Both the position numbers and the translations under genes were made by a program. The notes under the pieces are model-generated. The model saw nothing but the letters and a program-made list of their open reading frames with translations. It was not told the origin of the DNA and did no database searches. From DASUBV01 sp963822485 (GTDB lineage: Bacteria; Actinomycetota; Actinomycetes; Streptosporangiales; Streptosporangiaceae), in the NCBI GenBank assembly GCA_963822485.1, contig CAWGHW010000017.1:186001-250000 (forward strand): DNA of 64,000 bases. The letters are read 5' to 3'. Below are positions 32,426 to 41,951 of this stretch, piece by piece (the stretch's first letter is position 1; each line of letters starts with the position of its first letter).

Positions 32426-33088
32426 TCAGGACGGCAGCAGTGCCGCCGCGAGGCTGCCGGACAGCCACCGGTTGAAGTCGGCGGTGCTCCAGCCGCACTG
32501 AGCGACCAGCAGCCGGTACAGGTGGCCGTCCGTGAGCCCCCAGCAGAGTTCCGCGGCACGTTCCTCGGTCATGCCGGCGGCCAGTCCGTCCAGGGACGCG
32601 AGATACCGGATGAACAGGGTCGCGCCCAGCATCCGGTTGCGGCTCGCCTCGGCGAGCAGTTGTGCGGCCGCCGGGTCGATATCGGCTGCGGCGATGAGGA
32701 CTTCGCCGAGCGGCGTGGTGCGGGCGGCGACGTCGGACACGGTCCGCACCCAGAGCATGAGTGCCTGCCGCGGGTCGGACTCGGCCAGGATGGCCTTGAT
32801 CGCCGGGCGGTCGGCCAGGGCTATCGGCTCGTCGTCGCCGACGATGGCCCAGTCCAGGGCCAGCTTGAGCAGGGCCACCTTGCCGCCCACCGAGTTGAAC
32901 ACGGTACTGCGGCTCACGTGCGCGGCCTCCGCGATCGCGTCGATCGTCGTGGCCGCGTAACCCCGGGCCAGGAACAGGTCGTGAGCCGCGGTGACGATCG
33001 CCCGCCGGGTACGGCGGGCCTGCTCGTCGCGCACCGGCGAGGCGTACCGCTTAGGCGGCTGGCTGGTTGCGTCCGGTGGCGGGCTCAT
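32426..33088 (-). CDS. TetR-family transcriptional regulator
   Basis: A 220-residue repressor starting at ATG 33088. The N-terminal helix-turn-helix is RRAIVTAAHDLFLARGYAATTIDAIAEAAHVSRSTVFNSVGGK, the standard TetR layout with Phe in place of the usual Tyr. The remaining helices form the ligand-binding and dimer domain, which is not informative about the ligand. It is divergent from an MFS efflux gene with a 16-base inverted repeat between them, so it most likely represses that gene and itself. Confidence 0.9.
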   Translation of the reverse strand: MSPPPDATSQPPKRYASPVRDEQARRTRRAIVTAAHDLFLARGYAATTIDAIAEAAHVSRSTVFNSVGGKVALLKLALDWAIVGDDEPIALADRPAIKAILAESDPRQALMLWVRTVSDVAARTTPLGEVLIAAADIDPAAAQLLAEASRNRMLGATLFIRYLASLDGLAAGMTEERAAELCWGLTDGHLYRLLVAQCGWSTADFNRWLSGSLAAALLPS

Positions 33089-33138
33089 CGTGACCGCCCG
33101 GAGCCTTGACGCTGCCTCAAGTTCGTTGGACTATGAGT

Positions 33139-33154
33139 ACAGTGATCACACTGT
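33139..33154. promoter_or_regulatory. Inverted repeat ACAGTG-ATCA-CACTGT, candidate TetR operator
   Basis: Two perfect six-base arms with a four-base spacer lie in the 124-base gap between the divergent TetR and MFS genes, 51 bases upstream of the TetR start and 59 upstream of the MFS start. The size (16 bases) fits a TetR dimer site. TTGACG at 33106 and TTGGAC at 33126 are possible -35 hexamers on the plus strand. Confidence 0.6.
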
Positions 33155-33212
33155 GAGTTTACCAAACTTCGGCGCGTATGCAGGCAGAGATAGAAGGGAG
33201 TGGTGAAGTCTC

Positions 33213-34742
33213 ATGTCTAGTGCCACGTCCACCGACAGCACCTGGGACCGGCGGCGGTGGCTCATCCTGGGCGTGATCGGCCTGGCCCAGCTGATGGTGG
33301 TGCTGGACCTGACGGTGATGAACGTCGCGCTGCCGTCCGCGCAGCGGGCGCTGCACTTCACCACCGTGGACCGGCAGTGGGTGGTCACCGCCTACACGCT
33401 GGCGTTCGGCAGCCTGCTGCTGCTCGGCGGCCGGCTGGCCGACCTGCTGGGCCGGAAGGTCACGTTCCTGGCCGGCCTGGCCGGGTTCGCGGGCGTGTCG
33501 GCCATCGGCGGCGCCTCGGTCAACTTCGCCATGCTGGTGACGGCGCGGGCCTGCCAGGGCGCGTTCGCGGCGCTGCTGGTCCCGTCGGCGCTGTCGCTGC
33601 TGACCACCACGTTCACCGGGCCGAAGGACCGCGGCCGGGCGTTCGCCGTCTACGGGGCGATCGCCGGGGCGGGCGGCGCGGTGGGCCTGCTGCTCGGCGG
33701 CGCGCTGACCCAGTACCTGTCCTGGCGGTGGACGCTGTACGTGAACCTGCTCTTCGCCGCGGTGGCCATCACCGGCGGGGCGCTGCTGCTCAAGGGGCAG
33801 TCGTCCCAGAGCAAGCCCAGGCTGGACATCCCCGGCGTGCTGCTGGTCTCCGGCGCCCTGTTCTGCCTGGTCTACGGGTTCTCCAACGCGGCCGCGCACG
33901 GCTGGCACGCGCCGTCCACCTACGGATTCCTGGCCGCCGGGGTGGCGCTGGGCGTAGCATTTGCGGCCTGGCAGGGGCGGGCGGCCCATCCGCTGCTGCC
34001 GCCCCGCGTGGTTCTGGACCGCAACCGGGGCGGTGCCTACGCCTCCATGCTCGTCGCGTCGGCCGGCCTGTTCGGGATCTTCTTGTTCCTGACCTACTAC
34101 CTGCAGCAGACGCTCCTGTACTCGCCGCTGGTGACCGGCGTGGCGTTCCTGCCGCTCAGCGCCGGCCTCATCCTGGCGTCCAACCTGTCCACGACCGTGC
34201 TGATGCCCAGATTCGGGCCCAGGCCGCTGGTCGCGTCCGGGATGCTGGCCGCGGCGGGCGCGATGGTCTGGCTGGCTCAGCTGGGCCCGCACACCGGCTA
34301 CGCCGCAGGCGTGCTCGGCCCGACCATCCTGGCCGGAACCGGCGTCGGCATGGTGATCGCGCCGGTGATCAACACCGGCACCTTCGGCGTGGCCCCGCAG
34401 GACGCGGGTGTCGCCTCCGCTACCGTCACCGTCGGCCAGCAGCTCGGCGCCTCGGTCGGCACGTCGCTGCTGAACACCATCTTCGCCGCCGCCGTCACTG
34501 CCTACCTTGCCGCGCACCTCGCCGCGGCCCGGCTCATCGGCCGCCCGGCCCTGACCGGGCTGGCGCTGGCGCACGGCTACGACACCGCGTTCTGGTGGAC
34601 CGCCGGCATCTTCGCCGCCGGCGCGGTCACCGCCGGCGTCCTGCTCCGCCGCGGGCCACTGCACCCGGCCAGCACGCCGCCCGCGGCGCACGCCGGAGTG
34701 ACAACCGGGCCAGCCGAGGCCGACCCCGCTCGTCCCGGGTGA
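33213..34742 (+). CDS. MFS transporter, DHA2 (EmrB/QacA) drug efflux type
   Basis: A 509-residue transporter starting at ATG 33213 with AAGGGAG upstream. It has fourteen predicted membrane segments. Diagnostic stretches are LAQLMVVLDLTVMNVALPSAQ in segment 1 (motif D1 with its Asp), GGRLADLLGRK (motif A) and the GGAVGLLLGGALTQYLSWRW region (motif C-like). The family exports cationic or amphiphilic drugs by proton antiport. The divergent TetR regulator and the shared operator support a drug-inducible efflux pair. Confidence 0.88.
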   Translation: MSSATSTDSTWDRRRWLILGVIGLAQLMVVLDLTVMNVALPSAQRALHFTTVDRQWVVTAYTLAFGSLLLLGGRLADLLGRKVTFLAGLAGFAGVSAIGGASVNFAMLVTARACQGAFAALLVPSALSLLTTTFTGPKDRGRAFAVYGAIAGAGGAVGLLLGGALTQYLSWRWTLYVNLLFAAVAITGGALLLKGQSSQSKPRLDIPGVLLVSGALFCLVYGFSNAAAHGWHAPSTYGFLAAGVALGVAFAAWQGRAAHPLLPPRVVLDRNRGGAYASMLVASAGLFGIFLFLTYYLQQTLLYSPLVTGVAFLPLSAGLILASNLSTTVLMPRFGPRPLVASGMLAAAGAMVWLAQLGPHTGYAAGVLGPTILAGTGVGMVIAPVINTGTFGVAPQDAGVASATVTVGQQLGASVGTSLLNTIFAAAVTAYLAAHLAAARLIGRPALTGLALAHGYDTAFWWTAGIFAAGAVTAGVLLRRGPLHPASTPPAAHAGVTTGPAEADPARPG

Positions 34743-34882
34743 TGTCGGTCAGTGGTGGTCGTGGCCCGTCAAGGAATCGGGGACGGAGGCGGCCCCGGCG
34801 CCCGGGTCTTGGCTCACCGGGGCTGCAGGGCGCATCATGCCCCCAGTGGCGGCATCAGCCGCCCGGCAGGGGAGGGGCAGTC

Positions 34883-35320
34883 ATGAAGGGTCGCAGGTCC
34901 GTCATCGCGGTCGGCGCAGCGGTCATCCTGGGCACCACGGGAGCGCTGGTGGTGCCCGCGGTGGCCAGCGCGCACAGCGCCACGCACACGCTGAAGTTCA
35001 CCTCGGTGGAGAAGAAGTCGATCGGGTTCGCCAAGGGCACCGGCGGCCAGCAAGACACCGACGTCAACGGCAAGGGCAAGACCACCGGGTTCGACATGCT
35101 CTACTTCTCGCACGCATCAGCGACCTCGGCCGCGGTGAATATCACCGTCGACACCAAAGGCGGCTTCCTGTACTGCTCGGGCACCATCAGCTTCAAGACC
35201 GGCAAGGCCAGTGGCAAGGTAACCGGCGGGACCGGCGCGTTCAAGGGCGCCACCGGGACCATCAAGGGCACCGCCGTCAGCAACGTCAAGGAAGCGGTCA
35301 CGATCACCTACCGCACCTGA
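34883..35320 (+). CDS. Secreted allene-oxide-cyclase/dirigent-like barrel protein
   Basis: A 145-residue secreted protein starting at ATG 34883 with GGGGAGGGG upstream. Residues 1-30 are a signal peptide ending in VASAHS. The mature domain is beta-rich: LKFTSVEKKSIGF, VNGKGKTTGFDMLYF, AAVNITVDTKGGFLYCSGTISF, GKVTGGTGAFKGATGTIKGT, VTITYRT. The T-G-G-T-G-x-F-x-G-A-x-G stretch is typical of the AOC-barrel-like superfamily. Bacterial members have no established function. It ends at a strong hairpin shared with the convergent GH87 gene. Confidence 0.65.
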   Translation: MKGRRSVIAVGAAVILGTTGALVVPAVASAHSATHTLKFTSVEKKSIGFAKGTGGQQDTDVNGKGKTTGFDMLYFSHASATSAAVNITVDTKGGFLYCSGTISFKTGKASGKVTGGTGAFKGATGTIKGTAVSNVKEAVTITYRT

Positions 35321-35345
35321 GGCACCGCAGCTCCATGAAGAGCGG

Positions 35346-35387
35346 GCCCTGGTGCCGCCGAGTAGGCGTACCCGGCGGCACCAGGGC
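35346..35387. terminator. Strong bidirectional hairpin terminator
   Basis: A perfect 15-base stem (35346-35360 with 35373-35387; arms begin GCCCTGGTGCCGCCG) closes a 12-base loop between two convergent genes. It is the clearest terminator in the window, though it lacks a T-tract, as is common in high-G+C actinomycetes. Confidence 0.8.
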
Positions 35388-35393
35388 GTCAGC

Positions 35394-38300
35394 TCAGTTA
35401 TTCCAGACCTGGAACTCGGAGACCTGGCCGGCGGGCCACCCGGTATTGGCGGTGAAGTTCAGCCGCACGTACCGGGCGCTGGCGGACGGCGAAGGTGATC
35501 GTGACCGTATTGCCGGTCGAGGGGTTGAACGTGTAGTCGGCCGACCCGACGATCGTGGAGAAGGTGGAGCCGTCGGTACTGCCCAGGACCGACAGGGTCT
35601 GGGTCCTGGTGCTCCACGCGGTGGCCGGCGGCAGGTCGAGCACGATCCTGCTGAAGCTCTTCGTCGCGCCGAGGTCGACCTGGAGCCACTGCGGGAAGGC
35701 GCTGTCCGTGCTCTCCCAGTAGGTGCTGGCGTTGCCGTCCACGGCGTTGGCGGGCGCGTAGCTCTGGGTGTAACCGCTCGCCGAGGCCGGCTGGTTCAGG
35801 GCCAGGTTGGTCGATCCGCCCGCCCCGGTGCCGGTCAGCGCGACCGTGGCCGGGCTGTTCGACGCGTTGCTGGCGATGGTGAGGCTGCCGCTGCGGGTCC
35901 CGGACGCGGTCGGCGTGAACGTCACGCTGACCGTGCAGGAGGCGCCGGCCGCGATCGACGTCCCGCAGGTGTTGGTCTGCGCGAAGTCGCCCGTGGTGGC
36001 GATGGCGGACAGTGCCGCGGCCGCGGTTCCGGTGTTGTTCACCGTGACCGTGCTTCCGCTGCTGGTGGTGTTGAGGCCCTGGCTGGGGAACGTCAGGGAC
36101 GCCGGGCTGACCGACAGGGTCGCGGACGAGGAGCCGCCCACGGCCGGGAAGACCTCGAAGTCGGACAGCTGCCCGGCGGGCCACCCGGTGTTGGCGGTGA
36201 TGTTGGCCCGCACGTACCGGGCCGTGGTGGCGCCGAACGTGATGGTGACCGTGTTGTTGCTGGCGTTCGGGTCAAACGTGTACCCGGCCGAGCCCACGAT
36301 GGTCGAGAAGTTCGAGCCGTCGGTGGATCCGAGCAGCGACAGCGTCTGCGTCCGGGCGCCCCACGCCGTCGACGGCGGGAGCTTCAAGGTGACCTTGTCG
36401 ATGCTGTAGCTCTGGCCGAGATCGACCTGGGCCCACTGCGGGAACGAGCCGTTCGCGCTCTCCCAGTAGGTGGACGGGTCCGGGTCGGTCAAGTTCGCGG
36501 CCACGTAGGGGCTGTTGACGGAGCTCGCCGAGGCCGGCTGGCCGGCCGCGAGGTTGGTGGTGCCGTCGATGCCGCTGCCGCTCAGGCCGACGGTCGTCGG
36601 GCTGTTGTTGGCGTTGCTGGTCACGGTCAGGGTGCCGGTCCGGCTCCCGCCCGCGGTGGGCTCGAAGGTGACCGTCACCGTGCAGGACCCGCCGGCCGCG
36701 ATGCTGGTGCAGTTGCTGGTCTGGCTGAAGTCCCCGGTCGCCGCGACGTTGGACACGCTCGCCGCGCTGGTGCCCGAGTTGCTGACCTGCACCGTCTGCG
36801 TAGCGGCGGCGGAGCCGACCACCGTGCGGGGGAAGGACAGGCTGGCCGGGGCGGCGTTCAGCACCGGGCCGGGCGCGGTACCGGTACCGGTCAGGCTCAC
36901 GGTGTTGGTGACGCCGCCGGCGTTGACCGTGAGGCTCCCGGTCCGGGTGCCGGTCGCCGTGGGCGCGAACTTCACGCTCACGGTGCACGAGTCGTTCGCC
37001 GCGATCGACGAGCCGCAGGTATTCGTCTGGGTGAAGTCCCCGCTGGCCGAGATCGACGAGACCGACGCGGCCGAGCCGGTCGGGTTGGCGACGGTCACGG
37101 TCTGCGCGGCGCTGGTCGTGCCGGTCGCGACCGAGCCGAAGTTCAGCGCGCTCGGGGTGGCCGTCACGCCGGTGGCCGGGTAGGGCGGGTAGACGGGCGC
37201 CGGGCTGACGCTGTTGCACTGGGTCGGGGCGATGCCGGAGTTACCGCCGTTGTCGGTGATCGCGAAGCTGCCGCCCTCGCAGCTGTAGCTCGGCGCGTTG
37301 CCCGCGTTGGCCTGCGCCACCCCGGTGGCCACGACGTTGGTCGCCGAGGCGGTGCCGCCGGTCTGCTCCTGCAGGGCGAAGGTCCCGGTGCCGGCGATGG
37401 TCACATTGCTCAGGTTGACCCCGCTGACCGTGCCCTCGACCCACTGGATCGCCTCGTACGGGCTCTGCTCGATAAGCGCGTTGCTCACGTTGATCGGGCC
37501 GGTGACCGCGCCCTGGCTGCCGTCGAACCACAGTGCGCCCACGCCGAACTGCCAGTTCGGGTCGAGACTGCCGTCCCGGATCAGGGTGTTGTTGGAGATG
37601 GTGGTCGTGCCGACCGGGGTGGAGTTGAACCGCTGCCCGACCTGGATGCCGCCGCCCTGGGTGATCCCGGTGTCTTCCACCAGGTTGCCGGTGACGGTGT
37701 TGTCGTGGCCGCCGTAGATCGCGATGCCGTTGGCCAGCTGCTGCAGCTGCACGGTGTCGTCGGAGATCGTGTCGTTGGCGTCGGCACCGACGCTGGCATC
37801 GGCCCAGGTCGCGATGCCATCGTCGCCGGTGTTGCGGATGTCGCTGTTGGTCACGGTCGAGTTGGTGACGCCGCCGTGGAAGTTGATGCCGTCCGCGGTG
37901 GTGTTGCGGATCCGCATGCCACTGAACGTCAGGCCGTTCATCGGCCCGTCCATCCACGCGCCGACCTTCATGTGCTCGATCCAGATGTTGGACACGGTCG
38001 AGTTGCTCATCGCGCCGCCGATGCCGTTGACCTGGCAGCTGTCGCAGCGGTCCTGGACGTTGCCGAAGATCGCGAAATTCTGCAGGTGCACATTGGTGCT
38101 CGGCGACGGCGCGGAGTTGCCATAGAAGCCGGGCGCCGCGCCGGTGACCGTCGAGTACCACATTCCGGCGCCAGCGATCGTCACGTTGTTGACGCTGATG
38201 TGGCCGGGGATGTTGTACGTGCCCGGCGGGATCCACACCGTGCCGCCCGCGCCCGCCGCGCTGATCGCGGCGTTGAACGCGCTGGTCGAGTCGCTCACGC

Positions 38301-38964
38301 CGGTCGGGTCCGCGCCCTCGCTGGTCACCGACACCGAGCCCGAGGGCTGGGCTAGCGCGGCCCCGACCTGCTCGAAGTCGGCGAAGTCGATCGTGTACGA
38401 GGACGCGGTGTCCCCGGAGTCGATCTGCAGCTTGAAGGTCGTGCCGGCCGGATACGTCGTGGCAAAGAGCCGGTGCACTTCGTCGAAGAAGTGGTGCGGG
38501 TTGCTGCCGGGCGTGTTGGTGAACGGGTAGCTGCCGTAGAACCAGCTGTACGCGTTGGTCAGGGTGAAGTCAGGCTGCTTGGTGCCGTTGATGTAGAGCG
38601 ACAAGGGAGCGGTGTAGACCGATCCGTCCGAGCTATCGGGGATGCTGTACCGGAAGTCGATCGAGTTGGTCGCCACCGGCGTGGTGAACGTGACGTACTG
38701 GCCGGTGCCCTGCAGCGTCACGGCCTTGCGGCCGGACGCCTCGTCGGCCAGCTGGCCCTGGGTGTAGCTCGGCCCGATGACCGTCCCGCTGGTGGCGGAA
38801 TTCTCGGCCTGCACTTCGACATACGGCAGGCTTGCGCCGGTGCCGCCCGTGGCGGCCGCCCAGGCCGGCTGAACCGCCAGAGCGAAGATTCCGCCGAGGG
38901 CAAGCAGCGAAGCGCTGGCGACTAACGCCACGACTCGCCTGAGATACCGGATGGACCGTAACAT
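35394..38964 (-). CDS. Secreted GH87-type alpha-1,3-glucanase with HYDIN-like and F5/8 C domains, C-terminal frameshift
   Basis: Starts at ATG 38964 behind AAAGGAG; residues 1-37 are a signal peptide. Next comes a CBM6/35-like sandwich (YVEVQAENSATSG to IDFADFEQVG), then a right-handed beta-helix starting GADPTGVSDSTSAFNAAI. The helix has Asp in ADGINFHGG (about residue 357) and Asp-Asp in RNTGDDGIATW 23 and 24 residues later, the spacing of the catalytic triad I recall for GH87. Then follow two choice-of-anchor-D (HYDIN-like) repeats, an F5/8 type C domain, a third HYDIN-like repeat and a second F5/8 domain. One extra base at about 35484 breaks the last 30 residues. Removing it gives ASARYVRLNFTANTGWPAGQ, matching the first F5/8 domain, with stop at 35394. 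Expected role: degradation of fungal alpha-1,3-glucan. Confidence 0.75.
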
Positions 38965-39176
38965 CTTTGCTCCTTTCGGGGCAGCCGTGAGGTGGATCGC
39001 GAGCTGGTCGCGGCGCTCGGTGACGGCGCTCGGTGGCGGCGCTCGGTGGGGGAGGGACAGGGTCAGGGGGAACGTAACATTCCTGATATCGTCCTGCAAT
39101 ATCTGTACATGACTATGACAAATTCTTACTTGATGCCGCAAGATCCAAAGCAGGCGTCACGAGGCCGCGCCGCCAA
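38965..39176. promoter_or_regulatory. Upstream region of the first GH87 gene with repeats
   Basis: Three imperfect copies of a 12-13 base unit (core GGCGCTCGGT) lie at 39010-39048, in the probable leader. Further upstream is an A+T-rich island with an inverted repeat, GATAT (39085-39089) and ATATC (39099-39103). A promoter with good -35 and -10 boxes could not be fixed with confidence. Confidence 0.4.
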
Positions 39177-39220
39177 CGGGCCCGGGACGTGACCAGGAGA
39201 CCTGGCCGACCCCGGGCCCG
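39177..39220 (-). terminator. Hairpin terminator after the second GH87 gene
   Basis: CGGGCCCGGG (39177-39186) pairs with CCCGGGCCCG (39211-39220). The 24-base loop can form an inner CCAGG/CCTGG stem. It begins about 30 bases downstream of the stop at 39252 and separates it from the control region of the next gene. Confidence 0.6.
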
Positions 39221-39251
39221 CGGGGTCGCAGCAGTTCCGTTCCAGCGACCG

Positions 39252-41774
39252 TTACTTCGAGTAGACCTGGAATTCGGCTAGCTGCGGTGCGCCCTGGACG
39301 TCGTTGTTGCTGATGTCCAGGCGGATGTAGCTGACCGTGGTCGACGGCACGGAGATATCGACGACGTTGTTGCCAGCGGTGCCGGTCGGACTGAACAGGT
39401 AGGCCGTCGGGGCCACCAGCTGGGTCCAGGTCTGGCCGTCCGTGCTGTAGTCCACCGCGATGGTCTGGTGCCGGGCGCCCCAGCCCTGGGGAAGCTCCAG
39501 GACCAGCCGGTCGACCGGCGCCGGCTCGGCCAGCTGCAGGGTGAGCGCACCGGTGCTGTTAGCTGCCTGCCAGTAGGTGGCCTGGTTGTCGTCATTGGCG
39601 TTGCTGGCCGGGAATCCGGCGAGCGTGTTATCGGCTGACGCGGTAGCGGTCAGCGCGAGATTGCCGTTCGGGTTGTACACCGCGCCGGACAGGCTCACGA
39701 TGTCGGGGGCGAACGGGGTGTCGGAGCTGATGACCAGGTTGCCCGAGTAGTTCTGCACCTGGGCGGGCGTGATGTCGACGGTGGCCGTGCAGCTGGCCCC
39801 GACGGCGAGCGACGGCGGGCAGTTGTTCGTCTGGCTGAACCCTCCGGTTGCCTGTACCGACGAGATGCTCGCCGCGGCCGGTCCCGGGTTGGTGATCGTG
39901 ACGCTCTGCGCCGAGCTCTGCTGGTTCAGCTGGAGCAGGCCGAAGTCCATCGAGGTCGCAGACAGGCTCAGGATGTTGAACGGGGGGAACGCGCATTCGG
40001 AGCCGCTCCAGCCGCTGTTGCCGGTGCCCTGGGTAAGGACGATGCCGTAGGCGCAGGCCATCATGCCGTCGAGCCCGACGCCGGTGGCGGTGACGTTGGA
40101 CATGGTGGCCGATCCGGCCGACTGGAGCTGGGCGACGAACGTCCCCACGTTGCGCACGATGGCGCGGTTGATGATGACGTTGGTGATGGCCTTGGCGGGC
40201 GGGTTGCTGTTCGGGATGTAGTCGCCGACGAAGCCGAAGGCGTCATACGGGCTGTCCAGGATGGTGTTGTTGTCGACGTTGATCGTCCCGGTCATGTCTT
40301 CGTCGGAGGCGTAGAACCAGATCGCCCCGACGCCGAAGTGCCAGTTCGGGTCCAGCGTGCCGGTGCGGACCAGGGTGTTGCCGGCGATCAGCGTCGTGCC
40401 GGACAGCGGCACGGCCGCGAAGCGGTTGCCGACCTGGATGCCGCCGCCCTGGGTCACGGTGTCCGTGCCGTAGTTACCGGTGATGGAGTTGTCGTGGCCG
40501 CCGTAGATGGCGAAGTTGTTGGCCAGGATGGGCAGCACGACGGTGTCGTGCCGGAAGGCGTCGCTGGAGTCGGCGGCGCCGGACGACCACATCGCCAGGC
40601 CGTCGTCTCCGGTGTTGCGGATGTAGCTGTTCTCGACGGTCGCGTGCGTGATGCCGCCGTCGAAGTTAATCCCGTCCGCCGTGAGGTCCTGCAGGCGCAC
40701 ATCGCTGATCGTCAGCCCGTCGAACGGGCCGGTGAACCACATGCCCACCTTCGTGTGCTGGATCCATAGGTGCTCGATGGTGGAGCCGCCGCCCATCGCC
40801 CCGCCGATGCCGTTGACGTCGGCGGAATCCACTCGGTCCTGGACCTCGCCGAAGATCGCGAAGTTGGACAAGTGGACGTTGGTGCTGGGGTTCGGTGCCG
40901 CATCGCCGTAGACGCCGACGCCGGCCCCGTGCAGCACGGTGTACCACTCGCCCGCGCCGGTCAGCGTCACGTCGTTGACCATCAGGTGCGCGGTGACCGT
41001 GAACTCACCCGGCGGCAGGTACACGGCGCGGTGCTGCTGGCTTCCCGCGTTGATGGCGTCCTGGATCGCGGCTGTGGAGTCCGTCTGGCCGGTCGGGTCG
41101 GCCCCGAATGAGAGCACCGACAGCGAGCCGGGCGGCCGCGGTGCGGGCGGCGCGACCTGCTCAAAGTCCGCGACGTCGATGGTGACGGGGATCGACGGGT
41201 CGGCGATCTCGAATCGCACCCGAGTACCGGGCGGCAGGGTGCGGCCGAACATGGTCCGCACGTCGTCGTACATATGGTGGCCATGCAGGTCCGCGGGGTT
41301 GTTGGTGAACGGGTAGCTCCCGTAGAACCAGGTGTATTTCGAGGTGAGGGTCAGGTCAGCGCCGGGCCTGCCGTTCACGAAGACATGCAGCGGCGCCGTC
41401 AGCCCGCTGCCGTCGGCTGAGTCAGGTACGGAGTAGCGCAGATCGACCGCGTTGGCAGGCCTGGCCAGAGTGAACTGAACGTACTTGCCGGCTCCGTCCA
41501 GCGTTACCGCCGTGCGGCCGACGGCCTCGGCGGCCAGAGTGTAGAGGTTATAGGACGGGCCGATCACCGTGCCGTTGGTCTGCGATCCGACGGCTGAGTA
41601 CTCGGTGAATCCGACATCGGCACCACGGCCATGCGCGGAGGTCGGCACCACGCGGCTGTGGCCGGCGCCGGGATGCGACGCCGGCTCGGCGCTCGCGGCC
41701 ACCACGCCCGTTGAGCTTGCCAGCGCGACGAACGCGGCGATGACGACACCGCTGGTGAGGCTTCGTGCGGACAC
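39252..41774 (-). CDS. Secreted GH87-type alpha-1,3-glucanase, shorter paralogue
   Basis: I place the start at GTG 41774, because GGAAGGTGG lies just upstream and a signal peptide follows (SLTSGVVIAAFVALASSTGVVAASA); an in-frame TTG at 41861 is less plausible. Of 840 residues, the first part is the same CBM-like sandwich as the neighbour (FTEYSAVGSQTNG to VADFEQVAPP). The beta-helix follows, with ADGINFDGG (Asp about 366) and RNTGDDGLAMW (Asp-Asp about 389-390), again spaced 23/24. C-terminal to it are one choice-of-anchor-D repeat (MDFGLLQLNQQSSAQSVTI) and one F5/8 C-like domain (ATYWQAANSTGALTLQL to LAEFQVYSK). It is intact and clearly a paralogue of the larger upstream-coordinate neighbour with fewer accessory modules. 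Confidence 0.78.
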   Translation of the reverse strand: MSARSLTSGVVIAAFVALASSTGVVAASAEPASHPGAGHSRVVPTSAHGRGADVGFTEYSAVGSQTNGTVIGPSYNLYTLAAEAVGRTAVTLDGAGKYVQFTLARPANAVDLRYSVPDSADGSGLTAPLHVFVNGRPGADLTLTSKYTWFYGSYPFTNNPADLHGHHMYDDVRTMFGRTLPPGTRVRFEIADPSIPVTIDVADFEQVAPPAPRPPGSLSVLSFGADPTGQTDSTAAIQDAINAGSQQHRAVYLPPGEFTVTAHLMVNDVTLTGAGEWYTVLHGAGVGVYGDAAPNPSTNVHLSNFAIFGEVQDRVDSADVNGIGGAMGGGSTIEHLWIQHTKVGMWFTGPFDGLTISDVRLQDLTADGINFDGGITHATVENSYIRNTGDDGLAMWSSGAADSSDAFRHDTVVLPILANNFAIYGGHDNSITGNYGTDTVTQGGGIQVGNRFAAVPLSGTTLIAGNTLVRTGTLDPNWHFGVGAIWFYASDEDMTGTINVDNNTILDSPYDAFGFVGDYIPNSNPPAKAITNVIINRAIVRNVGTFVAQLQSAGSATMSNVTATGVGLDGMMACAYGIVLTQGTGNSGWSGSECAFPPFNILSLSATSMDFGLLQLNQQSSAQSVTITNPGPAAASISSVQATGGFSQTNNCPPSLAVGASCTATVDITPAQVQNYSGNLVISSDTPFAPDIVSLSGAVYNPNGNLALTATASADNTLAGFPASNANDDNQATYWQAANSTGALTLQLAEPAPVDRLVLELPQGWGARHQTIAVDYSTDGQTWTQLVAPTAYLFSPTGTAGNNVVDISVPSTTVSYIRLDISNNDVQGAPQLAEFQVYSK

Positions 41775-41826
41775 GGCCCACCACCTTCCAGTTGATTCAG
41801 GCGAAACGCGGAGGGACCTCAGCTCA

Positions 41827-41838
41827 TTGGATATCCAA
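41827..41838. promoter_or_regulatory. Perfect 12-bp palindrome upstream of the second GH87 gene
   Basis: TTGGATATCCAA is its own reverse complement and lies 53 bases upstream of the chosen GTG start, in a locally A+T-rich stretch between two divergent genes. It is a candidate operator; the cognate regulator is unknown. Confidence 0.4.
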
Positions 41839-41951
41839 CACCGACGAACGAGTTTTTTCAATGGATCGTCCGGTTATTACGCACTCCAAGCCGTTTCGTG
41901 CAGCGCTCACGTCCGGCCGCCGTGCTGCGCGGCCCTGTCTAAGCTGGGCGA

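Noticed and set aside
34837..38355. Long plus-strand frame over the secreted GH87 gene
   Set aside because: It is the shadow of the minus-strand gene, with composition typical of antisense frames and no start signal.
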